From NCBI GenBank assembly GCA_017303395.1, contig JAFLBN010000022.1, forward strand, positions 1-51,066: 51,066 nucleotides of DNA. Direction: 5' to 3'. The notes beneath the pieces were generated by a model. That model saw nothing but the letters and a program-made list of their open reading frames with translations. It did not search any database and was not told the DNA's origin. A program made the translations under genes and the position numbers. This document shows, piece by piece, positions 6,432 to 14,728 of this stretch. The number at the start of each line of letters is the position of its first letter. Position 1 is the first letter of the stretch. Origin of the DNA: Chitinophagales bacterium (GTDB taxonomy: Bacteria; Bacteroidota; Bacteroidia; Chitinophagales; Chitinophagaceae).

Positions 6432-8684
6432 ATGGATACGATAGTCAGAGAAGCATATAATCTTAACGAAGAAGAAGAAAAGAAATTAATACTCCGCGAG
6501 TACAGGGCATTGTTACGTGCGCTGAAGCACCGCATCAAAAAAGGAGATAAAAAACTCATTCGACGTGCCTTCGAAATTTCGGCAGATGCGCATAAGGACA
6601 TGCGCCGTAAATCGGGCGAGCCATATATCTTACATCCCTTAGCCGTTGCCAGAATTGTAATTGAAGAAATTGGATTGGGTGTAACATCTACCATCTGCGC
6701 ATTGTTGCACGATGTGGTGGAAGATACCGAGATAACACTGGAGGATATAGAAAGCGAATTTGGCAGCGTTTATGCCAAAATTATAGACGGCCTTACCAAG
6801 ATATCTAACGTAGTAGACCTAAAGTCTGATACTACAGTACAGGCCGAGAACTTCCGTAAAATATTACTGACCCTTGCAGACGACCCGAGGGTAATATTGA
6901 TAAAGCTGGCAGACAGGCTGCACAACATGCGCACACTGGAAAGCATGAGCCGCGAGAAGCAATTGAAGATATCGTCTGAAACAACGTATATCTATTCTCC
7001 GCTGGCGCATCGTCTGGGGTTGTATGAGATAAAGTCTGAGCTGGAAGACCTGGCGTTGAAGTACACACAGCCCGAAGTATATTGGGAGATAGCACAGGGG
7101 TTGAAGGAAACAAAGCGTGAACGTACCAGATATATCAACGAGTTCATCAAGCCTATTAAAGAAGAACTGCAGGCATTGGGTCTTGACTTTGATATCTATG
7201 GCCGCCCCAAAGCCATACACTCTATCTGGAACAAGATGCGCACCAAGCATGTAGCTTTTGAGGAAGTGTATGACTTATTTGCTATTCGCATTATCCTTAA
7301 TTCTGCACAGGAAAAAGAAAAAGAAGATTGCTGGAAGGTATACTCTGTTATTACCAACTTCTACAAGCCAAGTACAGAAAGGCTGCGCGACTGGATAAGC
7401 GTGCCGAAAGGTAATGGCTACGAGGCTCTGCATACAACAGTAATGGGCCCGGGTGGTAGATGGGTGGAAGTGCAGATACGCTCATCGCGCATGAACGAGA
7501 TAGCAGAGAAGGGTCTTGCTGCGCACTGGAAGTACAAAGAAGGTGCAGAGTCGCCCCAGGAAAGTAAACTGGATAGCTGGCTGCAACATCTGCGTGATAT
7601 TTTGAGCAATCCAGATACCGATACGCTCGACTTCCTGCAGGATTTTAAACTCGATCTTTTTACCGAAGAGATATACATATACACGCCGAAAGGCGATATG
7701 CGCGTGTTGCCGAAAGGCGCCACCGCGCTCGACTTTGCATTTGATATACACTCCGAACTTGGGGCACGTTGTATAGGTGCAAAAGTAAACTACAGGCTGG
7801 TGCCACTGAGCCATCAGATAAAGAGTGGCGACCAGGTAGAGATTATTACATCATCCAAACAAAAACCATCTGAAGACTGGTTGGCATTTGTTACGACTGC
7901 CAAAGCCAAATCTCGCATTAAATACTACCTGAAAGAAGAGAAACGCAAGATAGCTGAAGACGGAAAGGCAATGCTAGAGCGCAAGCTGGAGCACATGAAA
8001 GTGCCATTGTCTGCACACAACATTCTTGAAATGTGTTCTCATTTCAAAAAGCCATCTTCGCTCGATTTGTTTTATGCATTTGCAGTAGGCAGCCTCGATC
8101 TGAAGGACCTCAAAGAATTTACCATACACGGCGACAAGCTGGTGCAGCCACCTAAGGAGGTGAAGATAGATACGAAGAATCTTATCTCTTCAGACGAGTT
8201 ACTGAAGCAAAAACCTGCGAAGGGTGCAGAGCTCATCATCTTTGGCGAAAGCTCTGATAAGATTCTCTACAAACTGGCACAGTGTTGTCAGCCAATACCT
8301 GGCGATGACGTATTCGGGTTTATAACATCAGGCGAGGGCTTGAAGATACACCGTACCGACTGTCCGAATGCGCCGCAATTGCTTGCCAACTACGGACACA
8401 GGGTAGTAAAAACCAAATGGGCGAAGAACAAAGAAATATCCTTCCTCAGTGGTGTACGCATCCTCGGGCTGGACGATGTGGGTGTGATACAGAAGATAAC
8501 CAACGTAATATCAGCAGAGCTGAAAATGAACATGCGCTCTATCAGTATCGATTCTCACGATGGTATTTTTGATGGTACCATCATGGTGTATGTGCATGAC
8601 AGGGAAGAGCTGGATACCCTTTGTCAACAACTGGCAGCATTGGATGGCATCAGCTCTGTAGAGCGTCTGGAGGCACAGGAGTAG
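6432..8684 (+). CDS. rsh: Bifunctional (p)ppGpp synthetase/hydrolase (Rel/SpoT, RSH)
   Basis: 750 residues, the normal length for a full RSH enzyme. The N-terminal HD hydrolase domain carries H54, then HDVVEDT at 93-99 and KLADRLHNMRTL near 160, all intact, so hydrolase activity is expected. The synthetase domain follows (GRPKAIHSIWNKM near 255-268, then the YDLFAIRI strand and GYEALHTTV). A TGS domain (about 412-473, starting EIYIYTPKGDMRVLPKG), a zinc-finger/CC region (AQCCQPIPGDDVFGF near 615) and an ACT domain (about 672-746) complete the regulatory half. It makes ppGpp from ATP and GDP/GTP under starvation and degrades it otherwise. It stands alone downstream of the sprE terminator, 36 nt after the T-run. 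No good TAnnTTTG promoter was seen. Confidence 0.95.
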   Translation: MDTIVREAYNLNEEEEKKLILREYRALLRALKHRIKKGDKKLIRRAFEISADAHKDMRRKSGEPYILHPLAVARIVIEEIGLGVTSTICALLHDVVEDTEITLEDIESEFGSVYAKIIDGLTKISNVVDLKSDTTVQAENFRKILLTLADDPRVILIKLADRLHNMRTLESMSREKQLKISSETTYIYSPLAHRLGLYEIKSELEDLALKYTQPEVYWEIAQGLKETKRERTRYINEFIKPIKEELQALGLDFDIYGRPKAIHSIWNKMRTKHVAFEEVYDLFAIRIILNSAQEKEKEDCWKVYSVITNFYKPSTERLRDWISVPKGNGYEALHTTVMGPGGRWVEVQIRSSRMNEIAEKGLAAHWKYKEGAESPQESKLDSWLQHLRDILSNPDTDTLDFLQDFKLDLFTEEIYIYTPKGDMRVLPKGATALDFAFDIHSELGARCIGAKVNYRLVPLSHQIKSGDQVEIITSSKQKPSEDWLAFVTTAKAKSRIKYYLKEEKRKIAEDGKAMLERKLEHMKVPLSAHNILEMCSHFKKPSSLDLFYAFAVGSLDLKDLKEFTIHGDKLVQPPKEVKIDTKNLISSDELLKQKPAKGAELIIFGESSDKILYKLAQCCQPIPGDDVFGFITSGEGLKIHRTDCPNAPQLLANYGHRVVKTKWAKNKEISFLSGVRILGLDDVGVIQKITNVISAELKMNMRSISIDSHDGIFDGTIMVYVHDREELDTLCQQLAALDGISSVERLEAQE

Positions 8685-8723
8685 GTAAATTGTAGTATGA
8701 AACTTTAAGCACAATAAAACATT

Positions 8724-9866
8724 ATGGATGCAGGGAATAGTAGCAAAAGGCTTGCTGTGTTTGTTGTAGTGTTATTGGTGCTTTTCGTTACTCATAGTGT
8801 AAAGGCGCAGATTTGGAATTTGCCTGATAAGTCTAATATTATACCCCCGTCATTTCCTGCTTTTGGTAAAAGCAGGGTTGCGCCGGAATACACACGTTTC
8901 TTTTATTCAGAATTGCCGGCCTGCAAACACTATGAATTAACAATAAGGGATGGTAAAGTAATAGACAGCTCTGTGTATGATAACAGATACTTAGTGTATT
9001 GTAAAAACCAAGCAGCTACATATCTGTATTCTTATAAAAATAATTATAAACATATTATAGTTGAATGTAGATTAAGTGACAATTTAACTGAGCATCAAGA
9101 GTTTTATTATAATAACGACAGATGTCTTGATAGCCTGACTGTTGCAACTATCGATAATGGGAAAGTAGTACAGTTTGTTGTATTAAAATGTTGTTTAGGG
9201 GCATCGGGACGTCTAAATACAACGAATTATTATCATTATGAAAGTCCTGCAAGGCACCGTTTACATGAGAATTTATTGCTTGAAGATTTTGTATACAATA
9301 TGTCATTTCCGGTGCATGCCAGTGCTGAAATTTATTGCCAAGAACTTGTTTGTGATTTACAAAAAGACAAACATATTTTTAAATATTGTGAAGATGCTTC
9401 ATCATTATTACATCTTTCTATACGTAATTTGCCCTGTGTCGCTAAAATGTTAGATAGAGTTAGCAACATATATAGCTATATGTTTGAAAATGACTCATTG
9501 ATATGTTATAGAGAGTTTCATGATAGAAATGAGAAAAATACATACAGGTCTTCTTCGATGCCAGAAATAGGGGATGTAACGTATTTATACACAAAATTTG
9601 ATGGTTGCCTTATAAAAAGTTATCGTACACACTCTGGAAGTGGCATTTTTAAAAACTTCAATAATCAGTTTTTTGTAAGAAAAAAATATAATATGTTGAC
9701 ATCGCAAATACAAGGTAGCTATATAGCTTTGCATGCCATGGATGGAGGGGGCAATTCTGATACGACTATTAATAGGGCTATGTTGAGAAATAATATGATT
9801 ACAGCGTTTGCAGAAACAACACGAGATGGTGTTGCTAAATTTGTAGTTAAACGTTTTAGGTTGTGA
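8724..9866 (+). CDS. Exported protein of unknown family
   Basis: 380 residues with a clear Sec signal peptide (basic SSKRL, hydrophobic LAVFVVVLLVLFVTHSV, cleavage after KAQ near residue 29). The mature part is rich in Tyr, Asn and Cys, with many alternating beta-like segments and no motif I recognise. Its base composition is visibly more AT-rich than the flanking RSH and M32 genes (frequent ATA, TTA, AAT codons), which suggests either relaxed selection or acquisition from elsewhere. It starts 39 nt after the RSH stop and ends 82 nt before the M32 gene. The continuous frame, start and signal peptide support a real gene. No function is assigned. Confidence 0.65.
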   Translation: MDAGNSSKRLAVFVVVLLVLFVTHSVKAQIWNLPDKSNIIPPSFPAFGKSRVAPEYTRFFYSELPACKHYELTIRDGKVIDSSVYDNRYLVYCKNQAATYLYSYKNNYKHIIVECRLSDNLTEHQEFYYNNDRCLDSLTVATIDNGKVVQFVVLKCCLGASGRLNTTNYYHYESPARHRLHENLLLEDFVYNMSFPVHASAEIYCQELVCDLQKDKHIFKYCEDASSLLHLSIRNLPCVAKMLDRVSNIYSYMFENDSLICYREFHDRNEKNTYRSSSMPEIGDVTYLYTKFDGCLIKSYRTHSGSGIFKNFNNQFFVRKKYNMLTSQIQGSYIALHAMDGGGNSDTTINRAMLRNNMITAFAETTRDGVAKFVVKRFRL

Positions 9867-9948
9867 TTATATTAGGTAAAGTAAATGAGTCATACATTCT
9901 TGGTATTACATGGAGGAAAAATAACCACAGCAAAAAGAAGTATATAGC

Positions 9949-11460
9949 ATGAACATACAAAAGAGTAGTGCAGACCTGTATGCTGCCTACAAAGAGACAA
10001 CACAGAAAGCTGCAGACCTGAATAATGCATCGGCAGTATTGGGTTGGGACCAGGAAGTGTATATGCCTGCAAAGGGCTTTGAGGTAAGGGGTAGGCAATT
10101 GGCTACACTTGCATCGCTGGCACACGAAATGCTGACATCTGAAGCTTATGGCAATCAGTTGCAGGAACTGGCAGGCAGGGGCGACCTTGCAGATGATGAA
10201 AAGCGAAATGTAGAACTAAGCCTTGAAGACTATAACAAGAACAAAAAATTATCAGCAGCATTTGTAGAGGCCATCACACAGCAAACAAGTGCCAGCTATA
10301 ATGCGTGGATACAATCGCGTAAGGAAAATAAATTCGGCATATACGCACCCGAGCTGGATAAGATGATACAACTGAAAAAACAGCAGGCATCTATGTATGG
10401 CTATGAAAGCAATCCGTACGATGCATTGCTGGATGAATATGAAAAGGGCGCAAGTGTGGTATTGCTGGACAGGGTGTTTGGTGATGTGAAGCAACAATTG
10501 CCTGTTTTGCTTGATAAGATAAAAACAGCACAGCAGGTAGATGACAGCTTCTTCCTTCGCAACTATCCCAAACAGGCACAGTGGGATTTTTCTATGGATG
10601 TGCTGCATGCTATGGGCTACGATTTTGAAGCAGGCAGGCAGGATATGTCTGAGCATCCTTTTACTACATCTTTCGCACCTACAGATGTGCGAGTAACAAC
10701 GAGGGTAGATGAAAATAATTATTCATCGTTGCTGTGGAGTAGCATACACGAGGGTGGGCATGCATTGTATGAACAGGGCCTGCCGATAGAACAATATGGG
10801 CTGCCATTGGGCGCTGCTGCATCTTTGGGAATACATGAATCACAATCTCGCCTATGGGAGAACAATGTAGGCAGGGGCAAACAGTTCTGGCATCATTTCT
10901 ACCCGAAGCTGCAACAATATTTCCCACAGCAATTGAACGATGTTAGTGTTGAAGCGTTTTATAAAGGCATGAACAAGGTAGAACCATCGCTGATACGCAC
11001 AGAGGCTGACGAGGTTACATACCATTTTCATGTGATGATACGTTATGAAATAGAGAAGGGACTGATGAACGGAGACTTGTTTACAGAAGACCTGCCTGAA
11101 GCGTGGAACGGACTGTACAATAAATACCTCGGCGTATCTGCACAGGACGATAAAACAGGTGTATTGCAGGATGTGCACTGGGCGCACGGTAGCTTTGGTT
11201 ATTTTCCTACCTATTCATTAGGTAGTTTTTACGCGGCACAGTTTTATCAGCAAGCGGCAAAGGAAATGCCCACACTGACGGATGATATTGCAAACGGCAC
11301 ACTATTGGGATTGAGAGAGTGGTTGCGCGGTAAAGTGCATCAGTATGGCAGAAGGTATACATCTGAAGAATTGTGTAAGCAGATAACGGGAACGGGGCTC
11401 GATTTCAAAGTGTTTATGCAATACGCACACGAAAAATACGCCGGTATTTACGGCTTCTGA
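9949..11460 (+). CDS. M32 family metallocarboxypeptidase
   Basis: 503 residues, the usual size of thermostable carboxypeptidase 1 family enzymes. The zinc motif HEGGH is at residues 267-271 and the third ligand is in GIHESQSRLWEN (E297). The early segment SAVLGWDQEVYMPAKG (about residues 28-43) matches the M32 family's conserved N-terminal W-D-Q-x-x-x-M-P block. The enzyme removes C-terminal residues from peptides in the cytosol. No signal peptide. It is followed after 5 nt by a small membrane protein gene. All catalytic residues I can check are present. Confidence 0.92.
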   Translation: MNIQKSSADLYAAYKETTQKAADLNNASAVLGWDQEVYMPAKGFEVRGRQLATLASLAHEMLTSEAYGNQLQELAGRGDLADDEKRNVELSLEDYNKNKKLSAAFVEAITQQTSASYNAWIQSRKENKFGIYAPELDKMIQLKKQQASMYGYESNPYDALLDEYEKGASVVLLDRVFGDVKQQLPVLLDKIKTAQQVDDSFFLRNYPKQAQWDFSMDVLHAMGYDFEAGRQDMSEHPFTTSFAPTDVRVTTRVDENNYSSLLWSSIHEGGHALYEQGLPIEQYGLPLGAAASLGIHESQSRLWENNVGRGKQFWHHFYPKLQQYFPQQLNDVSVEAFYKGMNKVEPSLIRTEADEVTYHFHVMIRYEIEKGLMNGDLFTEDLPEAWNGLYNKYLGVSAQDDKTGVLQDVHWAHGSFGYFPTYSLGSFYAAQFYQQAAKEMPTLTDDIANGTLLGLREWLRGKVHQYGRRYTSEELCKQITGTGLDFKVFMQYAHEKYAGIYGF

Positions 11461-11465
11461 TAATT

Positions 11466-11963
11466 ATGGCAAACCTGCATCTATACAAGTACAACGAACC
11501 TCTGGAAAAAGAGGAGCTTGTGTTTTTGCAGCAAAAGTTCAAGAAAGAAAATACCATGTTTTATAAGGTTGTCCGTATACTCATGGTGTTTTGTTTTGCC
11601 TGCCCTTTTCTCATGTCGTGGTTCAGGGCGTGGAACGACGAGCCCGATCCGTTTTCTTACAAATACTATTTTGGCGGTGTGCTTTTTCTGATGGTGTTTT
11701 CGGGGGGCATTGCATATAGTGCTTATTACTTTACGCTCCGCAAACTGCGCAAGGATATACAGAGCGGCACCAAAACCATAGAGCGTGTAAACGTGACACG
11801 CAAGCAGTATATGCCACAGAACAATACCTATTATCTGTACCTGAGTTCGCCCGTAAAACTGAGTATAGAAGTTAGCATAGAGGACTACAGACAGGTGGGC
11901 GAGGGCGATGAACTGAGCATAGAATACGCTACGCACTCCAAGTTTTATCTGGGGTATTTCTGA
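11466..11963 (+). CDS. Small two-helix membrane protein, unknown function
   Basis: 165 residues. Two transmembrane segments (about residues 34-55 and 70-92) separated by a short Asp/Pro-rich loop (WNDEPDPFSYKY), followed by a cytosolic or periplasmic beta-rich tail of about 70 residues ending YATHSKFYLGYF. The start lies 5 nt after the M32 stop, indicating an operon. I do not recognise the family. The C-terminal region (QNNTYYLYLSSPVKLSIEVS) looks like a small beta-barrel or SH3-like fold, but this is only a guess from strand pattern. Confidence 0.6.
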   Translation: MANLHLYKYNEPLEKEELVFLQQKFKKENTMFYKVVRILMVFCFACPFLMSWFRAWNDEPDPFSYKYYFGGVLFLMVFSGGIAYSAYYFTLRKLRKDIQSGTKTIERVNVTRKQYMPQNNTYYLYLSSPVKLSIEVSIEDYRQVGEGDELSIEYATHSKFYLGYF

Positions 11964-11990
11964 TCAATCGGGTGCAAAATTCAAATGTAT

Positions 11991-11998
11991 TACCTTTG
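11991..11998 (+). promoter_or_regulatory. -7 element directly upstream of rimM
   Basis: TACCTTTG, a full TAnnTTTG match, ends 6 nt before the rimM ATG at 12005. No clear TTTG is found 17-23 nt upstream. If used, transcription would start at or within a few bases of the start codon. Confidence 0.5.
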
Positions 11999-12004
11999 CA
12001 GCCC

Positions 12005-12517
12005 ATGATACGCATAGGTAAGATAGTAGCTACACACGGACTGAAAGGTGGTTTGATAATGACCCATGTTGCAGGAGAAAGCAACTGGCTGGAAGTTGGT
12101 GCTGTATTGTTTGTGGAAATAAGGAAAGACAGCCAGATACCACATTTTGTATCGTCTGTGAAAGTAGCTAACAACGAAGAGTATATCATAACAGTAGAAG
12201 ATGTAGAAACGGTAGAGGCAGCCAAGAAGCTGGTGGGCAAGCATGTGTATGTAAAAGAAGATGTGCTGAAAGAAGTGAAGACAGACAGCCCGCTGATGTG
12301 GATAGGCTTTAATCTGGTAGACAGAGAAAAAGGTGGATTGGGGCCGATAGCAGACGTGATACAAACAGGGCATCAATGGCTGGCAAAGCTGGAGATAGAA
12401 GGGAAAGAAGTGCTGATACCATTGGTGGATGATATACTGATAGAGGTGAATTTGCGCAATAAGTATGTGCGTGTAGACCTGCCCGAAGGCTTGTTGGAGG
12501 TGTATTTGGGTAACTAA
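12005..12517 (+). CDS. rimM: Ribosome maturation factor RimM
   Basis: From ATG 12005 the product is 170 residues beginning MIRIGKIVATHGLKG, the conserved RimM start (GkIxxxHGlkG). The N-terminal barrel domain covers about residues 1-85 and the PRC-barrel about 90-165 (PLMWIGFNLVDREKGGLG; EVLIPLVDDILIEVN). RimM binds ribosomal protein S19 and helps mature the 30S head. A GTG 33 nt upstream would add 11 non-conserved residues and lie upstream of the -7 element, so ATG 12005 is preferred. It precedes trmD and rplS, the conserved order, but rpsP (S16), usual first gene of this operon, is not here. Confidence 0.93.
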   Translation: MIRIGKIVATHGLKGGLIMTHVAGESNWLEVGAVLFVEIRKDSQIPHFVSSVKVANNEEYIITVEDVETVEAAKKLVGKHVYVKEDVLKEVKTDSPLMWIGFNLVDREKGGLGPIADVIQTGHQWLAKLEIEGKEVLIPLVDDILIEVNLRNKYVRVDLPEGLLEVYLGN

Positions 12518-12523
12518 AAAAGC

Positions 12524-12553
12524 AAAAAGAAAAATGAAAATACCTTTCTTTTT
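12524..12553. repeat. A/T inverted repeat between rimM and trmD
   Basis: Arms AAAAAGAAA (12524-12532) and TTTCTTTTT (12545-12553). It begins 7 nt after the rimM stop. Because it is made only of A-T pairs apart from one G-C per arm, it is a weak structure; it may cause partial termination before trmD. Confidence 0.3.
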
Positions 12554-12576
12554 ACTTTCTAATTTTTTGATTTTTC

Positions 12577-13260
12577 ATGCGAATAGATATAATAACGGTT
12601 GTTCCTGATTTGCTAGTAAGTCCCTTTAGCCATTCTATAATGAAAAGGGCACAGGCAAAAGGCTTGCTGGATGTGCAGGTGCATAACCTGCGCGACTATA
12701 CGCCGTATAAGCAGGCACAGGTAGATGACTACCAGTTTGGCGGTGGTGCAGGCATGGTGATGATGCCGGAGCCATTGGCAATACTGATAGAGAAGCTGCA
12801 AGGTGAGCGTAGCTACGACGAGATAATATATATGACCCCCGACGGCAAGCAGTTTGAGCAGAAAACCGCTAACATGCTATCTATGAAGGAGAACCTGATG
12901 ATTATCTGTGGTCACTACAAGGGTATAGATGAGCGCATCAGGGAGCATTTTGTGACCATGGAGATATCTATTGGCGACTATGTGCTGAGCGGGGGAGAAC
13001 TGGCTGCGGCTGTGGTGGTAGATGCCATTGGCAGGCTGATACCGGGAGTGTTGAATGACGAGACTTCTGCGTTGTTCGATTCTTATCAGGATGGACTGCT
13101 GGCACCGCCTGTATATACCCGTCCGGCAGACTTCAGAGGATGGAAAGTACCCGACGTGCTGCTGAGCGGCGACCCTAAAAAGGTAGATGCATGGCGTTTG
13201 GAGCAATCGCTGAAGCGTACCGCAGAGCGCAGGCCCGATATGATGGACGATGATAAATAG
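12577..13260 (+). CDS. trmD: tRNA (guanine-37-N1)-methyltransferase TrmD
   Basis: 227 residues starting [13 protein letters not shown], typical of TrmD. It contains the deep trefoil-knot SAM site: [15 protein letters not shown] (near residues 112-126), [12 protein letters not shown] (near 137-148) and [12 protein letters not shown]. TrmD adds the N1-methyl group to G37 next to the anticodon and prevents +1 frameshifting. Sits 59 bp after rimM and 143 bp before rplS on the same strand, the standard association of translation genes. All conserved motifs are intact. Confidence 0.95.
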   Translation: MRIDIITVVPDLLVSPFSHSIMKRAQAKGLLDVQVHNLRDYTPYKQAQVDDYQFGGGAGMVMMPEPLAILIEKLQGERSYDEIIYMTPDGKQFEQKTANMLSMKENLMIICGHYKGIDERIREHFVTMEISIGDYVLSGGELAAAVVVDAIGRLIPGVLNDETSALFDSYQDGLLAPPVYTRPADFRGWKVPDVLLSGDPKKVDAWRLEQSLKRTAERRPDMMDDDK

Positions 13261-13292
13261 GCTGAAATAGCTGAAAAGACTGATTTATTGCG

Positions 13293-13300
13293 TAATTTTG
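13293..13300 (+). promoter_or_regulatory. Possible additional -7 element between trmD and rplS
   Basis: TAATTTTG matches TAnnTTTG, but no TTTG lies at suitable spacing upstream. Weaker than the element pair at 13352-13382. Confidence 0.25.
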
Positions 13301-13351
13301 CATTTGTAAAACAAGCACAGGTAAAAAGATTTGAGAGATTTAAATTTAAAT

Positions 13352-13382
13352 TTTGAATTTATCAGAGTACTCATTACCTTTG
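13352..13382 (+). promoter_or_regulatory. rplS promoter (Bacteroidota consensus)
   Basis: TTTG at 13352-13355, 19 nt, then TACCTTTG at 13375-13382. Both elements and the spacing fit the Bacteroidota primary sigma consensus. Predicted start about 5 nt downstream, giving a leader of roughly 15 nt to the ATG at 13404. Confidence 0.75.
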
Positions 13383-13403
13383 CAGACCCAAAATAATACT
13401 AAA

Positions 13404-13769
13404 ATGGATACCGTAGTAGCATTTGTACAAGAGCAGATGACAGGGAAGAAAGATTTTCCAAAGTTCAAAGCCGGTGATAACGTAACCGTTAATTATAAAA
13501 TCATTGAAGGTGCTAAGGAACGTATCCAGGCATTCAAAGGTGATGTTATCAAACGTCAGGGTCGTGGTTACACGCAAACTTTCACTGTTCGCAAAATGTC
13601 TGACGGTGTAGGTGTTGAGCGTCTGTTCCCGCTGTACTCACCAAACATCGAATCTATCGAAGTGCACAAAACAGGTCGTGTTCGTCGCGCTAAACTGTTC
13701 TACCAACGCGATCGTCAAGGTAAATCTGCACGTATCAAAGAAAAGAAATACATCGCTGTGGCAAAATAA
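13404..13769 (+). CDS. rplS: 50S ribosomal protein L19
   Basis: 121 residues from ATG 13404 ([14 protein letters not shown]), the normal length. It contains the L19 core [16 protein letters not shown] and the KDxI/F segment [21 protein letters not shown], then [17 protein letters not shown] and the basic C-terminal [21 protein letters not shown]19 sits at the 30S-50S interface. An in-frame TTG at 13353 would start inside the promoter and is rejected. It has its own consensus promoter and a strong terminator, so it is probably transcribed independently as well as with trmD. Codon choice (CGT, GGT, AAC) is that of a highly expressed gene. Confidence 0.97.
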   Translation: MDTVVAFVQEQMTGKKDFPKFKAGDNVTVNYKIIEGAKERIQAFKGDVIKRQGRGYTQTFTVRKMSDGVGVERLFPLYSPNIESIEVHKTGRVRRAKLFYQRDRQGKSARIKEKKYIAVAK

Positions 13770-13793
13770 GCCATCCGGTTAATATTATTAAGA

Positions 13794-13826
13794 AAGTCCC
13801 GCTCTGCAAAGATGCGGGACTTTTTT
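13794..13826 (+). terminator. rplS terminator
   Basis: Stem AAGTCCCGC (13794-13802)/GCGGGACTT (13814-13822), 9 bp with an 11-nt loop, merging into a T-run at 13821-13826. It is 24 nt after the rplS stop. Confidence 0.85.
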
Positions 13827-13837
13827 GTGCCCATGTC

Positions 13838-13910
13838 TTGTTAACGCATGGTTAAGCGCTTGTAAATCTGTTGTTAATGCATGGTAGTAATTTGTTATCA
13901 GGTTGTTATC
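13838..13910. repeat. Phased TTGTTA repeats upstream of the lipoprotein gene
   Basis: TTGTTA occurs at 13838, 13871, 13892 and 13903, spacings 33, 21 and 11 bp, all near multiples of a helical turn. The first two are extended to TTGTTAAyGCATGGT, and the last two to TTGTTATC. The first copy also forms TTAAC-N5-GTTAA. This could be an operator array for the gene at 13959. Confidence 0.45.
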
Positions 13911-13958
13911 GGGGGCAACTTAGCCTATTAACAATTTACCTCTCAAATAATAAGGCTT

Positions 13959-14540
13959 ATGAAAAACAAACTATTGATTGCTGCATGTGCACTGGCATTT
14001 GCCACATCTTGCAATAAGGCTACCAATACAGCCATCCCAACAGCAAATAATGCTAATACTACAGAGACTGCAGACCAGCAATCTACAGCAATGTCAAAAA
14101 GCAGTGGCAGACCATTTAAGGGTAGCCTCAGTTATAGTATCAACACATCGCTGGGCTTGCCATGCAACTGTGGTCCGCTGGCCACTGTAGGCGATTTTGA
14201 GGGTACAGGTACTGTTACACACATGGGCTTGCTAAAGGCTAAGAATAAAACATGCGTAGCACCTATCATTATCAGTGGTAACTATGTAGGCAATCAGGTA
14301 ACGGTGCAGTGTGCATCTTTTGTGGCTGCTAATGGTGATGAGATTTACTGCAATATTCCATCATACAATCTAATGTTTACTGCTAATGGTACTGCAACAG
14401 GTACGTTGGAAGCAGAGTTTACAGGTGGCACAGGCAGATTCAGAAATGCTACTGGCAGCTTTACCGGTACTATGACTGTGCCTTTGAGTAATCCCGGATT
14501 GGCAGTACTGAGCAATATAAACGGTACTATCAATTATTAA
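13959..14540 (+). CDS. Beta-rich secreted lipoprotein, allene-oxide-cyclase/dirigent-barrel-like
   Basis: 193 residues with a lipoprotein signal (MKNKLLIAACALAFATSC, Cys18) followed by an Asn/Thr-rich linker to about residue 50. The mature domain is all beta with four cysteines. Its C-terminal repeat-like strand pairs GTATGTLEAEFTGGTGRFRNAT and GSFTGTMTVP resemble the GGTGRF.nAtGs motif seen in small eight-stranded barrels of the allene-oxide-cyclase/dirigent type. Here the longest motif quoted is split for brevity; the match is by eye only. It stands alone between two terminator-like hairpins with a repeat-rich upstream region, so it may be specially regulated. Ligand and role are unknown. 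Confidence 0.65.
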   Translation: MKNKLLIAACALAFATSCNKATNTAIPTANNANTTETADQQSTAMSKSSGRPFKGSLSYSINTSLGLPCNCGPLATVGDFEGTGTVTHMGLLKAKNKTCVAPIIISGNYVGNQVTVQCASFVAANGDEIYCNIPSYNLMFTANGTATGTLEAEFTGGTGRFRNATGSFTGTMTVPLSNPGLAVLSNINGTINY

Positions 14541-14567
14541 TTACGACAGTTTGTTCTGTTTGATAAT

Positions 14568-14595
14568 GTCCCTGCATTCATCTGGATGCAGGGAC
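14568..14595 (+). terminator. Hairpin after the lipoprotein gene
   Basis: Arms GTCCCTGCAT (14568-14577) and ATGCAGGGAC (14586-14595), 10 bp with an 8-nt loop, followed by TCTCATTTTATG. The T-tract is imperfect but the stem is strong. Confidence 0.65.
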
Positions 14596-14677
14596 TCTCA
14601 TTTTATGTAGAATTAATTTCGTTTAATTGGTAAACTGTTCATTATCTGCTATATTCATAGGGTTAACCGGAGCATAA

Positions 14678-14710
14678 TTGCTCTTATTTAGAAAATATTT
14701 AATAATTTCG
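14678..14710 (+). promoter_or_regulatory. Possible phaC promoter
   Basis: TTG at 14678-14680, 22 nt, TAATTTCG at 14703-14710 (one mismatch to TAnnTTTG), 18 nt before the ATG at 14729. Plausible but weaker than the rplS and tRNA promoters. Confidence 0.35.
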
Positions 14711-14728
14711 CGCAAAATTTTTAAGAGT

